Source of the DNA: Phycisphaerales bacterium | Lineage (GTDB): Bacteria; Planctomycetota; Phycisphaerae; Phycisphaerales; UBA1924 | DNA length: 64,000 nucleotides | Direction: 5' to 3' | NCBI GenBank assembly: GCA_030149165.1 | Contig: JASBRY010000009.1 | Span: 248,001 to 312,000 of the forward strand | The notes under the pieces: generated by a model | The model's input: only the letters and a program-made list of their open reading frames with translations | Told to the model about the DNA's origin: nothing | Databases searched by the model: none | Program-made: the position numbers and the translations under genes | Shown: positions 1-8,367 of the stretch, piece by piece | Layout of the letters: each line of letters starts with the position of its first letter | Numbering within the stretch: position 1 is the first letter of the stretch

Positions 1-493
1 ATTTCTCGGGATTGTAGTTTGGGAGCAGCGAACGCCATCCGACAAGCTGGATCGGGGTGTCGAAGTTTGCGTGGATTGCTTTGCCGTACCCGTCCTTGGT
101 ATATGAAGCGAACTTCTCAGGAGTGTCACAGACGACCTGAGGCTCGAAAGACCTCGTGATGGTGTTGTATCGTGCTTCGGCGTTAAAGGTCTCGTGGTTC
201 CCGAGTGGATCCATCACGATGAACAGCGTGGCCGCGATCAGCAGTGCCGCGGCGTATCCGATCCACTTTCCAGAGAATCGTGGTGAAGTATGTGCTTGAA
301 CGATCGCTATTGGTTCAGATTCTTCAGCGATGATCGAGAGTCCGGCTTCTATAGAGCGAAGCATTTGGAGCTTGGCGCTGAGTTCTGGATTGGATTCGAG
401 TTCGCGCTCAAACGCGAGCTGCTCAGATTGTGTCAGTTCCCCATCGATGTACGCGAGGAGCCGATCATCATTGATGTGCTGATCATCAGTCAT
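1..493 (-). CDS. Anti-sigma factor-like membrane protein (partial, runs off the window edge)
   Basis: The reading frame starts at an ATG at 493 and is still open at base 1, giving 164 residues. The N-terminus (about 1-50) is a helical, acidic cytoplasmic domain with YIDGEL near residue 15, as in planctomycete anti-sigma factors; the zinc-binding His/Cys pattern of zf-HC2 is not evident. One membrane helix lies at about 78-94 (WIGYAAALLIAATLFIVM), followed by an extracytoplasmic part. The start overlaps the end of the upstream ECF sigma gene by 8 bases (486-493), so the two are translationally coupled. Role inferred from position and layout: a membrane partner that holds or releases the sigma factor. 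The C-terminus is not visible. Confidence 0.7.
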   Translation of the reverse strand, partial: MTDDQHINDDRLLAYIDGELTQSEQLAFERELESNPELSAKLQMLRSIEAGLSIIAEESEPIAIVQAHTSPRFSGKWIGYAAALLIAATLFIVMDPLGNHETFNAEARYNTITRSFEPQVVCDTPEKFASYTKDGYGKAIHANFDTPIQLVGWRSLLPNYNPEK

Positions 494-1106
494 GTTTAGC
501 TCCTTTCTTCGTAATAGTCTCGCTTTGATCTGGGGTATGAAGGATGTCGAGCAGGTTCGCTCGTGCTCGGAACACATGACTCCGAGCGGTCGCGGCGGGC
601 ATCTCAAGAATCTCGCCGATCTCGGTATACGAATGATCCAGCAGCGATCGAAGCAGCAAGCAGGTCCGCTGATGCACGCTCAGTGTCTCGAGCGCTTCGC
701 GCAGCTTGGTGTCAAACTCGGGTGGGAGGTGCACTTCAGGTCCTTGATCGCTTGGGGTGATTCTCGCGATTGGTTTCGCATCGACCACGGCGTCCTTCGT
801 GCGAGATCGAGCTTGGATGAGTTTGGGTCTGCGATTGATCCTTCTTTTTTCTGATCGTCTCTGGTTCCGAGCGACCCCTCGAACGATTGTGGAGGTCCAC
901 GCTTTGAAGTTGGTGCCAGGCGTGAACTCGTGCAGGTGCTTGAGCGCGACGATCGCGCTGTGCTGGACGATGTCGTCCGCAAGACTGAAGCCGCATTCCG
1001 CTGCCGCGACAATCCGGAGGGTGCTCCGCGATTGTTCGAAGAGTTCGGAGAAGCGTGCTTCGTCGAGTTGTTCCTTCTGATCGATGTCCACGCGTGTCCT
1101 GTACAT
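486..1106 (-). CDS. ECF-type RNA polymerase sigma factor
   Basis: A sigma-70 family factor of the short extracytoplasmic-function type. Region 2 is visible around ADDIVQHSAIVALK and FTPGTNFKAWTSTIVRGVAR. Region 4 is the helix-turn-helix around LSVHQRTCLLLRSLLDHSY and MPAATARSHVFRARANL. The spacing resembles the Rhodopirellula/Verrucomicrobium ECF families. The open frame extends to a TTG at 1187, but a promoter-like sequence at 1139-1166 would start RNA near 1132, so the ATG at 1106 (206 aa) is preferred; an ATG at 1133 is also possible. Coupled by overlap to the anti-sigma-like gene and divergent from the cupredoxin gene. The promoter it recognises is not known. Confidence 0.85.
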   Translation of the reverse strand: MYRTRVDIDQKEQLDEARFSELFEQSRSTLRIVAAAECGFSLADDIVQHSAIVALKHLHEFTPGTNFKAWTSTIVRGVARNQRRSEKRRINRRPKLIQARSRTKDAVVDAKPIARITPSDQGPEVHLPPEFDTKLREALETLSVHQRTCLLLRSLLDHSYTEIGEILEMPAATARSHVFRARANLLDILHTPDQSETITKKGAKHD

Positions 1107-1138
1107 GCAAGGGAACGATGATTGACCGATCATAGCCG

Positions 1139-1166
1139 TTGATACAAAGTTGACGCATTGAGTCAA
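1139..1166 (-). promoter_or_regulatory. Putative sigma-70-like promoter of the ECF sigma operon
   Basis: Reading the minus strand, TTGACT (1161-1166) is followed after 16 bases by TATCAA (1139-1144), placing a start near 1132. The -35 hexamer lies inside an inverted repeat, GTTGAC-N7-GTCAAC at 1149-1167, so a regulator bound there would cover the promoter. Pattern-based only. Confidence 0.4.
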
Positions 1167-1194
1167 CACCTTGTAGAGGTCCACCAAATGGTGG
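1149..1194. repeat. Two perfect inverted repeats in the sigma/cupredoxin divergent region
   Basis: The first repeat is GTTGAC-N7-GTCAAC at 1149-1167. The second is CCACC-AAAT-GGTGG at 1181-1194. Both sit between the divergent ECF sigma gene and the cupredoxin gene. They are candidates for operator sites; no transcription terminator T-run follows either. Confidence 0.5.
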
Positions 1195-1317
1195 GATGTT
1201 GCATGTTTGAGGAAAATCTATCCAGCCGCAACATCCGAAAGCGGGGTGGACCTTGTACCTAGAGGGACGGCTGCTCTGGAGCAGGATCCGATCAGTCAAC
1301 GCACTACATATCTAGAT

Positions 1318-1323
1318 GGAGGA
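1318..1323 (+). promoter_or_regulatory. Ribosome binding site fixing the cupredoxin start
   Basis: GGAGGA lies 4 bases before the ATG at 1328. It supports that start over the in-frame ATG at 1316, which would place the Shine-Dalgarno sequence inside the gene. Confidence 0.6.
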
Positions 1324-1327
1324 ACAG

Positions 1328-2554
1328 ATGAATCGCACGCACATCACCACAGGATTGCTGCTCACGATCGGGACAGCCGCTGGAGCACAGACCACGCAGA
1401 CAGGCCCCAGTGTCTTTCGCGTCGAATCAGGAGTTATGTTCGAGCTCGATAACGCAGGCGCTTCGGACTACCTATTCAACTGGACTGATTCGAGTGGATC
1501 GGTCGTCAACGAATCGGGCCCAACACTCGTGCTCACTGCTGGAGAGACCTACATCTTCCGCAGAATCACTGGGTCGCATCCGTTTGTCATCACAGACGAC
1601 ACGCTCCCAATCACTGGGACCGACGGCTCGTACCAGCGGACGACCTTCGATGGCGCTGTGATTGATGCCGCGACGCTCGATCCGATCGAGGACTTCACGG
1701 CTGATCCTGGACCCACGACTGATCTGATCATGTGGACTCCAATGCCGGGAGATATCGGGGAGTACTTCTATACATGCCGTGTGACTTCGCATGTGACGAT
1801 GACCGGGCGTATCGAGGTCGTCGCGCCAGCAGGTATTGATGAGAAAGACATTCAGATCCGCAGCGTGGACTTTGATGCTGGTGTCGTCGAGTTCTTCAAC
1901 TACGGCGACGACGATCAGGACCTGAGTGGATGGCGCACATGTACGCACGACTTTGATGAGGTCCGCCGATACTCATCCTCGACTGGTTTCAACGGGTTGA
2001 TGATCGAAGCGGGGACTTCTATATTCTTGCACTACAACAACGATGCGCCGGTAGGTCCTGACAACCACAACATCTCCGCTATTGGTGGGGCATTCGCGCA
2101 ACCACTCGATCAGGACGCGTACGGCTTCCAGTTGTACCATCCAGACGAGAACGGCTCGCTCTCGTTCGGGAACAGCCAACTGATCGCGGATCACCTTCAA
2201 TGGAATATCAACGGCGAGGGTGTTGGGGGTGCTGAGACACGCACAAGCCAGGTCGTCTCGGTCGGTCTCTGGACAGCAATCGGTGACTTCATCGCGACCA
2301 CCGCGGAGTCCTCTTCGCTCGAACTCACGGACTTTGGTGATGGTCGATTGCACGGCCCGAGCAACTACAGTGTTGAGGAACCAGTCTGTATCCCAGACTT
2401 CACTGGCGAGGGACAGTTGAACTTCCTCGATGTGTCCGCGTTCCTGAGCGCGTTTGGGAATATGGATCCAGCCGCGGATCTGACAGGTGAAGGCAACTTC
2501 AACTTCCTCGATGTCTCGCTGTTCCTCCAGTTGTTCGGGCAGGGCTGTCCGTAA
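1328..2554 (+). CDS. Secreted cupredoxin / lamin-tail / dockerin-like protein
   Basis: 408 aa. Residues 1-20 form a signal peptide ending AGA. Residues about 25-165 resemble a plastocyanin/azurin-like cupredoxin: His84 (GSHPFVIT), then YTCRVTSHVTM with Cys150, His155 and Met158, a plausible type-1 copper ligand set. Residues about 175-330 resemble a lamin-tail domain (VVEFFNYGDDDQDLSGW). The last ~55 residues are two dockerin-like repeats (GEGQLNFLDVSAF, GEGNFNFLDVSLF) bounded by a Cys and a terminal GCP. It is likely extracytoplasmic and may bind copper. A terminator follows at 2584. Divergent from the ECF sigma operon, which might control it. The Cys-His-Met spacing is one residue shorter than in azurin, so copper binding is an inference. 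Confidence 0.8.
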   Translation: MNRTHITTGLLLTIGTAAGAQTTQTGPSVFRVESGVMFELDNAGASDYLFNWTDSSGSVVNESGPTLVLTAGETYIFRRITGSHPFVITDDTLPITGTDGSYQRTTFDGAVIDAATLDPIEDFTADPGPTTDLIMWTPMPGDIGEYFYTCRVTSHVTMTGRIEVVAPAGIDEKDIQIRSVDFDAGVVEFFNYGDDDQDLSGWRTCTHDFDEVRRYSSSTGFNGLMIEAGTSIFLHYNNDAPVGPDNHNISAIGGAFAQPLDQDAYGFQLYHPDENGSLSFGNSQLIADHLQWNINGEGVGGAETRTSQVVSVGLWTAIGDFIATTAESSSLELTDFGDGRLHGPSNYSVEEPVCIPDFTGEGQLNFLDVSAFLSAFGNMDPAADLTGEGNFNFLDVSLFLQLFGQGCP

Positions 2555-2583
2555 CAGCAGTGCATGAGATTTGGGAGAGAGAG

Positions 2584-2605
2584 CCCCGCGCATGCGGGGT
2601 TTTTT
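2584..2605 (+). terminator. Rho-independent terminator after the cupredoxin gene
   Basis: A stem CCCCGC/GCGGGG with a GCAT loop is followed by six T residues (2600-2605), 30 bases after the stop codon. It separates this gene from the rhamnose operon. Confidence 0.9.
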
Positions 2606-2770
2606 CATGTCTTATGCATCGATATGGAGCACGAATTGGGCGCTTTGGGGAGGTGCGGGGAGTCCATATTCTCACGGCTTGCATATCGTAGTTGATGGGT
2701 TGTGTTGATCCGCAGCCGTACATCGACCTACCTGATCTCGCGACTGACTGGCGCTATTGAGAGAGTTCCC

Positions 2771-3829
2771 ATGACCATCATGATTACAGGCGGTGCGGGT
2801 TTCATCGGCGCGAACTTCGCGATTAATTGGCTCAAGCAGACAGACGAGGTCGTCCTGAATCTCGACAAGCTGACCTATGCGGGGAATCTCGAGAACCTCA
2901 AGTCGCTTGAAGACAACCCGTCGCACATCTTCGTGCGTGGAGATATCGGAGATTCCGAGTTGGTCGATCAGTTGCTCGAGCAGCATGCGCCTCGCGCAAT
3001 CATCAACTTCGCGGCTGAGTCGCATGTGGATCGTTCCATCGAAGGTCCGGAAGCGTTCATACAAACCAATGTCGTGGGGACGACCCGATTGCTTCAGTGT
3101 GCACGCAGGTACTTTGAATCCATGCCTTTCGATCAGCAGTCGTCGTTCCGCTTTGTGCATATCTCGACCGATGAGGTGTACGGCTCGCTGACTCCGGATG
3201 ATCCCGCGTTCACAGAACGCAATCGCTATGAACCCAACAGTCCCTACAGCGCGAGCAAAGCGGCATCGGACCATCTGATCCGCGCGTACCACCATACCTA
3301 TGGCTTGCCTGTCCTGACGACCAACTGCTCGAACAACTATGGTCCGTACCAGTTCCCTGAAAAACTCATCCCGCTGATGATCCACAACGCACTCAAAGCG
3401 AAGCCGCTCCCGATCTATGGCGACGGGCAGCAAGTCCGAGATTGGTTGTTCGTGTCGGATCACTGCAGCGCGATCCGGAGGGTGCTCGATGCTGGAACAG
3501 TGGGGGAGGTGTACAACATCGGTGGTCTCAACGAGAAGACAAACATCGAGATCGTGCATCACCTCTGTGACCTGCTCGATGAGCTGAGTCCAAAAACCGA
3601 CGGGGGGTCCTATCGATCACAGATCGAGTTCGTCAAGGATCGTCCGGGGCATGATCGCAGATACGCGATTGATGCAACCAAGGTCCAGCGCGAGCTGGGA
3701 TGGACACCACGCTACACCTTTGAGCAAGGCATCCGTGAAACAGTCGAGTGGTATCTCGCTCATCCGGAATGGGTCGAGCACATCACGAGCGGTGAGTACC
3801 TCAAGTGGGTGCAGAGGCAGTACACATGA
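2771..3829 (+). CDS. rmlB: dTDP-glucose 4,6-dehydratase
   Basis: 352 aa, normal length. Converts dTDP-glucose to dTDP-4-keto-6-deoxyglucose, the second step of dTDP-L-rhamnose synthesis. It is an extended short-chain dehydrogenase: the NAD loop GGAGFIG is at 7-13, the catalytic STDEVYG has Thr133-Asp134-Glu135, and YSASK has Tyr159 and Lys163. The frame is open back to 2702, but MTIMITGGAGFIG at 2771 is the family N-terminus. First gene of an rmlBDAC operon; its stop overlaps the next start (ATGA, 3826-3829). Confidence 0.96.
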   Translation: MTIMITGGAGFIGANFAINWLKQTDEVVLNLDKLTYAGNLENLKSLEDNPSHIFVRGDIGDSELVDQLLEQHAPRAIINFAAESHVDRSIEGPEAFIQTNVVGTTRLLQCARRYFESMPFDQQSSFRFVHISTDEVYGSLTPDDPAFTERNRYEPNSPYSASKAASDHLIRAYHHTYGLPVLTTNCSNNYGPYQFPEKLIPLMIHNALKAKPLPIYGDGQQVRDWLFVSDHCSAIRRVLDAGTVGEVYNIGGLNEKTNIEIVHHLCDLLDELSPKTDGGSYRSQIEFVKDRPGHDRRYAIDATKVQRELGWTPRYTFEQGIRETVEWYLAHPEWVEHITSGEYLKWVQRQYT

Positions 3830-4710
3830 GCATCCTGCTGCTTGGCGCCAATGGACAGGTAGGCTCGGCGCTGCGAAAGTCATTGCGTCCGATGGGGACG
3901 CTCATCGAGTGCACGCGCGATCAAGCGGATCTGGAAGACGCGACGGCGCTGCGTTCGTTTCTCACGGATATCAAACCGAGGGTGATTGTCAACGCCGCGG
4001 CGTATACGGCGGTCGATCGAGCGGAGGATGAACCCGATCGCGCGAAGCGGATCAATAGCGACGCTGTGGAAGTGCTTGCTCAATATGCTGCGCGGACTGA
4101 TGCATTGCTCGTGCATTACTCGACGGATTATGTGTTTGATGGTGAAGGCGATAAGCCGTATGCGGAAACCGATGATCCAAACCCACAGAGTGTCTACGGA
4201 AAGACCAAACTCGATGGTGAGCGAGCGATCCAATCGAGTGGTTGCGAGCATTACATATTCAGAACGAGCTGGGTTTACAGCGACACAGGGAACAACTTCG
4301 TCAAATCCATTCGGCGTCTCGCAACAGAACACGAGGAGCTCACGATCGTAGATGACCAGATCGGAGCTCCCACCAGTGCAAACTTGATCGCGTCGGTCAC
4401 TGCGGATGTCTTGTCACAGCACACTCAGGGAACTAGGCAACGCACCGGGCTGTATCATCTCACGGCATCTGGAGAAACGAGTTGGTACGGATTCGCTCAG
4501 CACTTCTTGGAAGCGGATCGGACATCGGGAGCTCGCATCGCAAGGGTGCTCCCGATCCCGAGCGAGTCGTATCCGACCAAGGCAACGCGTCCGAAGAACT
4601 CAAGACTTGATACGCAGAAGCTGCGGGATGCGTTTGGTGTGGTGCTCCCGGATTGGCGCGTGGATGTTGATTCGTTGCTTGCTACGATGCGATTGCAGGA
4701 GACTCTATGA
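3826..4710 (+). CDS. rmlD: dTDP-4-dehydrorhamnose reductase
   Basis: 294 aa. Last step of dTDP-L-rhamnose synthesis, NAD(P)H reduction of dTDP-4-keto-rhamnose. The Rossmann N-terminus is [23 protein letters not shown] and the Tyr-x3-Lys motif VYGKTK are present, as is the WVYS segment typical of RmlD. The start at 3826 overlaps the rmlB stop by 4 bases; the in-frame ATG at 3805 would overlap rmlB more deeply and is less likely. The end overlaps rmlA by 4 bases, so translation is coupled through the operon. Confidence 0.95.
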   Translation: MSILLLGANGQVGSALRKSLRPMGTLIECTRDQADLEDATALRSFLTDIKPRVIVNAAAYTAVDRAEDEPDRAKRINSDAVEVLAQYAARTDALLVHYSTDYVFDGEGDKPYAETDDPNPQSVYGKTKLDGERAIQSSGCEHYIFRTSWVYSDTGNNFVKSIRRLATEHEELTIVDDQIGAPTSANLIASVTADVLSQHTQGTRQRTGLYHLTASGETSWYGFAQHFLEADRTSGARIARVLPIPSESYPTKATRPKNSRLDTQKLRDAFGVVLPDWRVDVDSLLATMRLQETL

Positions 4711-5591
4711 ATCGCAAGGGCATCATTCTGGCAGGTGGATCGGGAACACGGCTGTATCCGGCGACCCAGGTCGTCTCCAAGCAGTTGCTCCCTGTGTACG
4801 ACAAGCCGATGATCTATTACCCGCTCTCGACGCTTATGCACGCGGGGATTCGTGAAATCCTGATCATCTCGACGCCGAGGGATCTACCACGCTTCGAGGA
4901 TCTCTTTGGTGATGGATCACAGTGGGGCATCGAGATCCAGTACGCTGAGCAGCCATCTCCTGACGGACTCGCGCAAGCATTCCTGATCGGTGAGGACTAC
5001 ATCGATGGGCATCCATCGGCGCTGATCCTCGGGGACAACATTTTCTATGGTCATTCCATGCATTCGATCCTGACCGATGCGGACGCGGCCGACAGTGGAG
5101 CGACCGTATTCGCGTACCATGTCCAGGATCCCCAGCGCTACGGCGTGGTCGAGTTTGATCAGCATGGGACCGCGATCAGTCTGGAAGAAAAACCCAAAGT
5201 CCCCAAGTCGCACTTCGCGGTGACTGGGTTGTACTTCTATGACAATCAAGTGGTTGAGTTTGCCAAACAACTCAAGCCTTCCGCACGCGGGGAACTCGAG
5301 ATTACGGACCTCAATCGGATGTACCTCGAGCGGGATGAACTGAGCGTTCAGCAGCTCGGACGCGGATACGCTTGGCTCGATACCGGAACTCACGAGAGCT
5401 TACTCCAGGCGCAGCACTTCGTGCAAACGATCGAACACCGTCAGGGGTTGAAGATTGCGTGTCCTGAGGAGATCGCGTTCCATCACGGCTGGATCAGTGC
5501 TCAAGAGCTTAGCAAACTCGCTGAGGCGCACAACGGCAACGAATACGGCAAGTATCTCCGGATGATTGTCGAAGAGGGGCGAGCAGAATGA
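4707..5591 (+). CDS. rmlA: Glucose-1-phosphate thymidylyltransferase
   Basis: 294 aa. Makes dTDP-glucose from dTTP and glucose 1-phosphate, the first committed step. The nucleotidyltransferase signature [11 protein letters not shown] is at 10-20, followed by [28 protein letters not shown] is the acceptor/metal region and EEKPK is conserved. Length is that of the short RmlA family. It overlaps rmlD and rmlC by 4 bases each. The gene order B-D-A-C means all four rhamnose steps come from one message. Confidence 0.96.
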   Translation: MNRKGIILAGGSGTRLYPATQVVSKQLLPVYDKPMIYYPLSTLMHAGIREILIISTPRDLPRFEDLFGDGSQWGIEIQYAEQPSPDGLAQAFLIGEDYIDGHPSALILGDNIFYGHSMHSILTDADAADSGATVFAYHVQDPQRYGVVEFDQHGTAISLEEKPKVPKSHFAVTGLYFYDNQVVEFAKQLKPSARGELEITDLNRMYLERDELSVQQLGRGYAWLDTGTHESLLQAQHFVQTIEHRQGLKIACPEEIAFHHGWISAQELSKLAEAHNGNEYGKYLRMIVEEGRAE

Positions 5592-6148
5592 AGTTCACCC
5601 AGACCCAGATCCAGGATGTTTATGTGGTCGAGCCGAGGGTATTCGTCGATGAGCGCGGCTGGTTTACAGAAAGCTTCCACGCTGGGAAGTTCGAGAAAGC
5701 GATCGGCATCCGTCCCAACTTCAAGCAGGATAACCATTCGAAATCCACGAAAGGTGTGCTCCGTGGTCTGCATTTCCAGACGACTCCGTATGAGCAAGGG
5801 AAACTGGTTCGCGTGGTAGAGGGCGAGATTTTCGATGTCGCGGTCGATATCCGTCCGGGCTCTCCCACATATGGGAAATGGGTCGGAGAATATTTATCAG
5901 CAGAGAATCATCGTCAGCTTTGGATCCCAGAGGGATTCGCGCACGGCTTCCTGACACTTTCAGAAACCGCACAGGTGCTGTATAAAGCAACGAGTGTGTA
6001 CGCGCCTGAGCATGAGCAATCCATCGCATGGGATGATCCGGAAATTGGGATTGATTGGCCCAAGGTTGATGAGATTGTGCTTTCTGAGAAAGATCGTCAA
6101 GCACCATCGATCTCGATGATGTTGCAAGCCGATGAGCGGATTGATTGA
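5588..6148 (+). CDS. rmlC: dTDP-4-dehydrorhamnose 3,5-epimerase
   Basis: 186 aa, standard length for this cupin-fold enzyme. It epimerises C3 and C5 of dTDP-4-keto-6-deoxyglucose. ERGWFTESF and RGLHFQ (catalytic His62) are visible, then the conserved [13 protein letters not shown] and VLYK with the active-site Tyr132. Overlaps rmlA by 4 bases, and its last 17 bases overlap the exporter permease gene, which ties rhamnose supply to polysaccharide export. Confidence 0.95.
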   Translation: MKFTQTQIQDVYVVEPRVFVDERGWFTESFHAGKFEKAIGIRPNFKQDNHSKSTKGVLRGLHFQTTPYEQGKLVRVVEGEIFDVAVDIRPGSPTYGKWVGEYLSAENHRQLWIPEGFAHGFLTLSETAQVLYKATSVYAPEHEQSIAWDDPEIGIDWPKVDEIVLSEKDRQAPSISMMLQADERID

Positions 6149-6959
6149 GGATCACAGCGTGGGTCAAGCGAGACAATCCATCTGGTCCAGGCGTGCATTG
6201 ATCCAGCAGCTTGTTTCTCAGCAGATCAGCGCTCGGTACAAACAATCCGTGCTCGGTGCTGTGTGGGCCGTGGTGAATCCACTATTGACATTGATGGTCT
6301 ACGCGTTTGTGTTTCTTGTCGTCTTTCGGCCGCGCGTGGAAACTGGTGCGAGCGATTCGACAGCGTATGTACTGAGTCTGTTCAGCGGGATCGTGATCTT
6401 CGGCGTGTTTTCTGAGGTCGTGTCGCTGTCGCCGATGATGATTGTGAATCGACCCTCGCTTGTGAAGAAGGTGGTCTTCCCGATTGAGGTGCTCCCAGTT
6501 GTTGCTTTCGGGACCGCTTCCGTTTTCGGGGTCATCGGATTGGGTTTGCTCTTGTTGGCAACTCTGATCTTTGGGATTGGACTGGGATTCAAGCTGTTCT
6601 TGTTGCCTGTGATCTTCATCCCGTTGTATCTTGTGACTGTCGGTCTGGGTTGGTTCTTTGCATCAACCGGAGCGTATTTGCGTGACACCCAGCATGTGAT
6701 CCGAGCTGCATTGCAGTTGTTGTTCTTTATGACACCGATTGTGTGGACCATTGATGTGCTGCCAAGCGAACGGATGCAAACACTGATCCTGCTGAATCCG
6801 ATCGCGGTGGTGGTTGAGTCATCACGCTTGGTTATTTTGCAAAACCAGTACCCCGCTTGGTATTGGCTCTTGTACGCGACGATCGTGGGAATATTCGTGT
6901 ATGCCTTCGGTCGCTGGTGGTTTGAGCGGACACGAGGGGGGTTCTCCGATGTCGTCTGA
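6132..6959 (+). CDS. wzm: ABC-2 type polysaccharide exporter permease (Wzm-like)
   Basis: 275 aa. Membrane component of an O-antigen/teichoic-type ABC exporter. The cytoplasmic N-terminus has the family motif ISARYKQSVLGAVWAVVNP, followed by about six hydrophobic segments (for example LMVYAFVFLVVF and AALQLLFFMTPIVW). The start lies inside rmlC (17-base overlap), and the end overlaps the ATPase gene by 11 bases. With Wzt it should flip a completed undecaprenyl-linked glycan across the inner membrane. Confidence 0.92.
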   Translation: MSGLIEDHSVGQARQSIWSRRALIQQLVSQQISARYKQSVLGAVWAVVNPLLTLMVYAFVFLVVFRPRVETGASDSTAYVLSLFSGIVIFGVFSEVVSLSPMMIVNRPSLVKKVVFPIEVLPVVAFGTASVFGVIGLGLLLLATLIFGIGLGFKLFLLPVIFIPLYLVTVGLGWFFASTGAYLRDTQHVIRAALQLLFFMTPIVWTIDVLPSERMQTLILLNPIAVVVESSRLVILQNQYPAWYWLLYATIVGIFVYAFGRWWFERTRGGFSDVV

Positions 6960-8367
6960 TTCGAAACAAACTCCAGGAAAAGATGAGCACGCTGTGCGTG
7001 TGCGAGATCTTGGGAAGATGTACGAGATCTACAACAAGCCTGCGGATCGACTCAAGCAATACATTTTCGGGAAGCGACGCCAGTTCTTTACGGAGTTCTG
7101 GGCGCTCCAGAAGATCAGTTTCGATGTCCATCAGGGAGAAACTCTGGGGATCATCGGCCGTAATGGTGCCGGGAAGACCACGCTGCTGCAATGCATCGCC
7201 GGGACACTGAATCCCACAACAGGCACCACGGAGACCAAAGGCAGAATCACGGCCATGCTTGAACTCGGGAGTGGATTCAACCCTGAGTTTACAGGCCGTG
7301 AGAATGTGTTTCTCAATGGCACCGTGCTTGGAATCTCAAAGAAAGAGATGCAGTCCCGTCTTGAGAGCATCGAGTCATTCGCGGACATCGGTGCGTTCTT
7401 TGATCGTCCTGTGAAAACCTATTCCAAAGGGATGTACGCAAGACTCGCGTTCAGTATTCTTGCGAATATCGATCCCGATGTGTTCATTGTCGATGAAGCA
7501 CTCGCGGTCGGAGACGCCATTTTCCGGCATCGGTGCATGCATCGGATCAATCAAATGAAAGAGCGCGGCGTGACGATCTTGTATGTCGCACACGACGCCT
7601 CCTCCATGAAACGATTATGTGATCGCGTCGTATGGATCGAGGATGGTTCGCTGAGAATGATCGGTGATGCAAGCGATGTCGTGGATGCCTATCTCGAGCA
7701 TCAGTTCAAGATCACCAGCGATGTGAGTGATCGTAAACCAGTCGTTGCTGCGCAAACGCAATCAGAATCGGTTGATGCTGAACCCAATGAGCCTGCAGAC
7801 TTAAAGCCGCAGCATCAAGTCAATGACTGTAGTACGAGTAGTGAATCACTGTTCGGAGGTCATGAGATGACGATCCCTGCAGGGGATTATCGAGTGGGCG
7901 ATAAGCGGCTCGAAGTCCAAGGTATCGGTGTCTATGACGAGCACGGCAGGCAGTTACAGTCCATCGAATCAGGGGATCCAATCTGGTTGAGGATGAGCTT
8001 CAAGAACAACAGCATCCATGATCCAGAAGCGAAGCTCCAGACCGGTTGGACAATCCGCGATCTTCAGGGCGAACCGATTTCGTCAACCAACACTGGGACA
8101 GAGGGGTCTGAGGTGCCTTGCCCCGCGATCGGAGAGTTCACCACAATCGCATGGAAACTCTCGATGCCAATGCTCCGAGGCGGCAGCTACTCCATCACGA
8201 TGGGGTTGAGCGTGCTCGATGATGATGGACATCCGCAGGTTGCTGATCGTGTGGTCAACGCGACGATCATTCAAATCCATGCAACGAATCAAGTACATGG
8301 CTTGATACGAGTCCCGGTTGAGATTGAGTACCAGACGGATTCCTGTCTCGCAGGGAAGGACGCATGA
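6949..8367 (+). CDS. wzt: Polysaccharide ABC exporter ATPase with C-terminal glycan-binding domain (Wzt-like)
   Basis: 472 aa. Walker A GRNGAGKTT is at 70-78, the signature YSKGM at 158-162, Walker B VFIVDEAL at 178-185 and the switch His at 215. Residues about 330-465 form an extra beta-rich domain (GVYDEHGRQL, GSYSITMGLSVLD) like Wzt-C, which in E. coli O8/O9a recognises the capped end of the glycan. A non-conserved linker lies at about 255-320. The start is set at 6949 (overlapping wzm by 11 bases); the frame is open upstream but runs inside wzm. Its stop overlaps the sulfotransferase start by 4 bases. The Wzt-C domain suggests the chain is terminated by a modification before export. Confidence 0.93.
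   Translation: MSSDSKQTPGKDEHAVRVRDLGKMYEIYNKPADRLKQYIFGKRRQFFTEFWALQKISFDVHQGETLGIIGRNGAGKTTLLQCIAGTLNPTTGTTETKGRITAMLELGSGFNPEFTGRENVFLNGTVLGISKKEMQSRLESIESFADIGAFFDRPVKTYSKGMYARLAFSILANIDPDVFIVDEALAVGDAIFRHRCMHRINQMKERGVTILYVAHDASSMKRLCDRVVWIEDGSLRMIGDASDVVDAYLEHQFKITSDVSDRKPVVAAQTQSESVDAEPNEPADLKPQHQVNDCSTSSESLFGGHEMTIPAGDYRVGDKRLEVQGIGVYDEHGRQLQSIESGDPIWLRMSFKNNSIHDPEAKLQTGWTIRDLQGEPISSTNTGTEGSEVPCPAIGEFTTIAWKLSMPMLRGGSYSITMGLSVLDDDGHPQVADRVVNATIIQIHATNQVHGLIRVPVEIEYQTDSCLAGKDA

Noticed and set aside
492-1121. Several plus-strand open frames opposite the ECF sigma gene
   Set aside because: They lie antisense to a gene with clear sigma region 2 and 4 motifs and show no recognisable motif or ribosome site.
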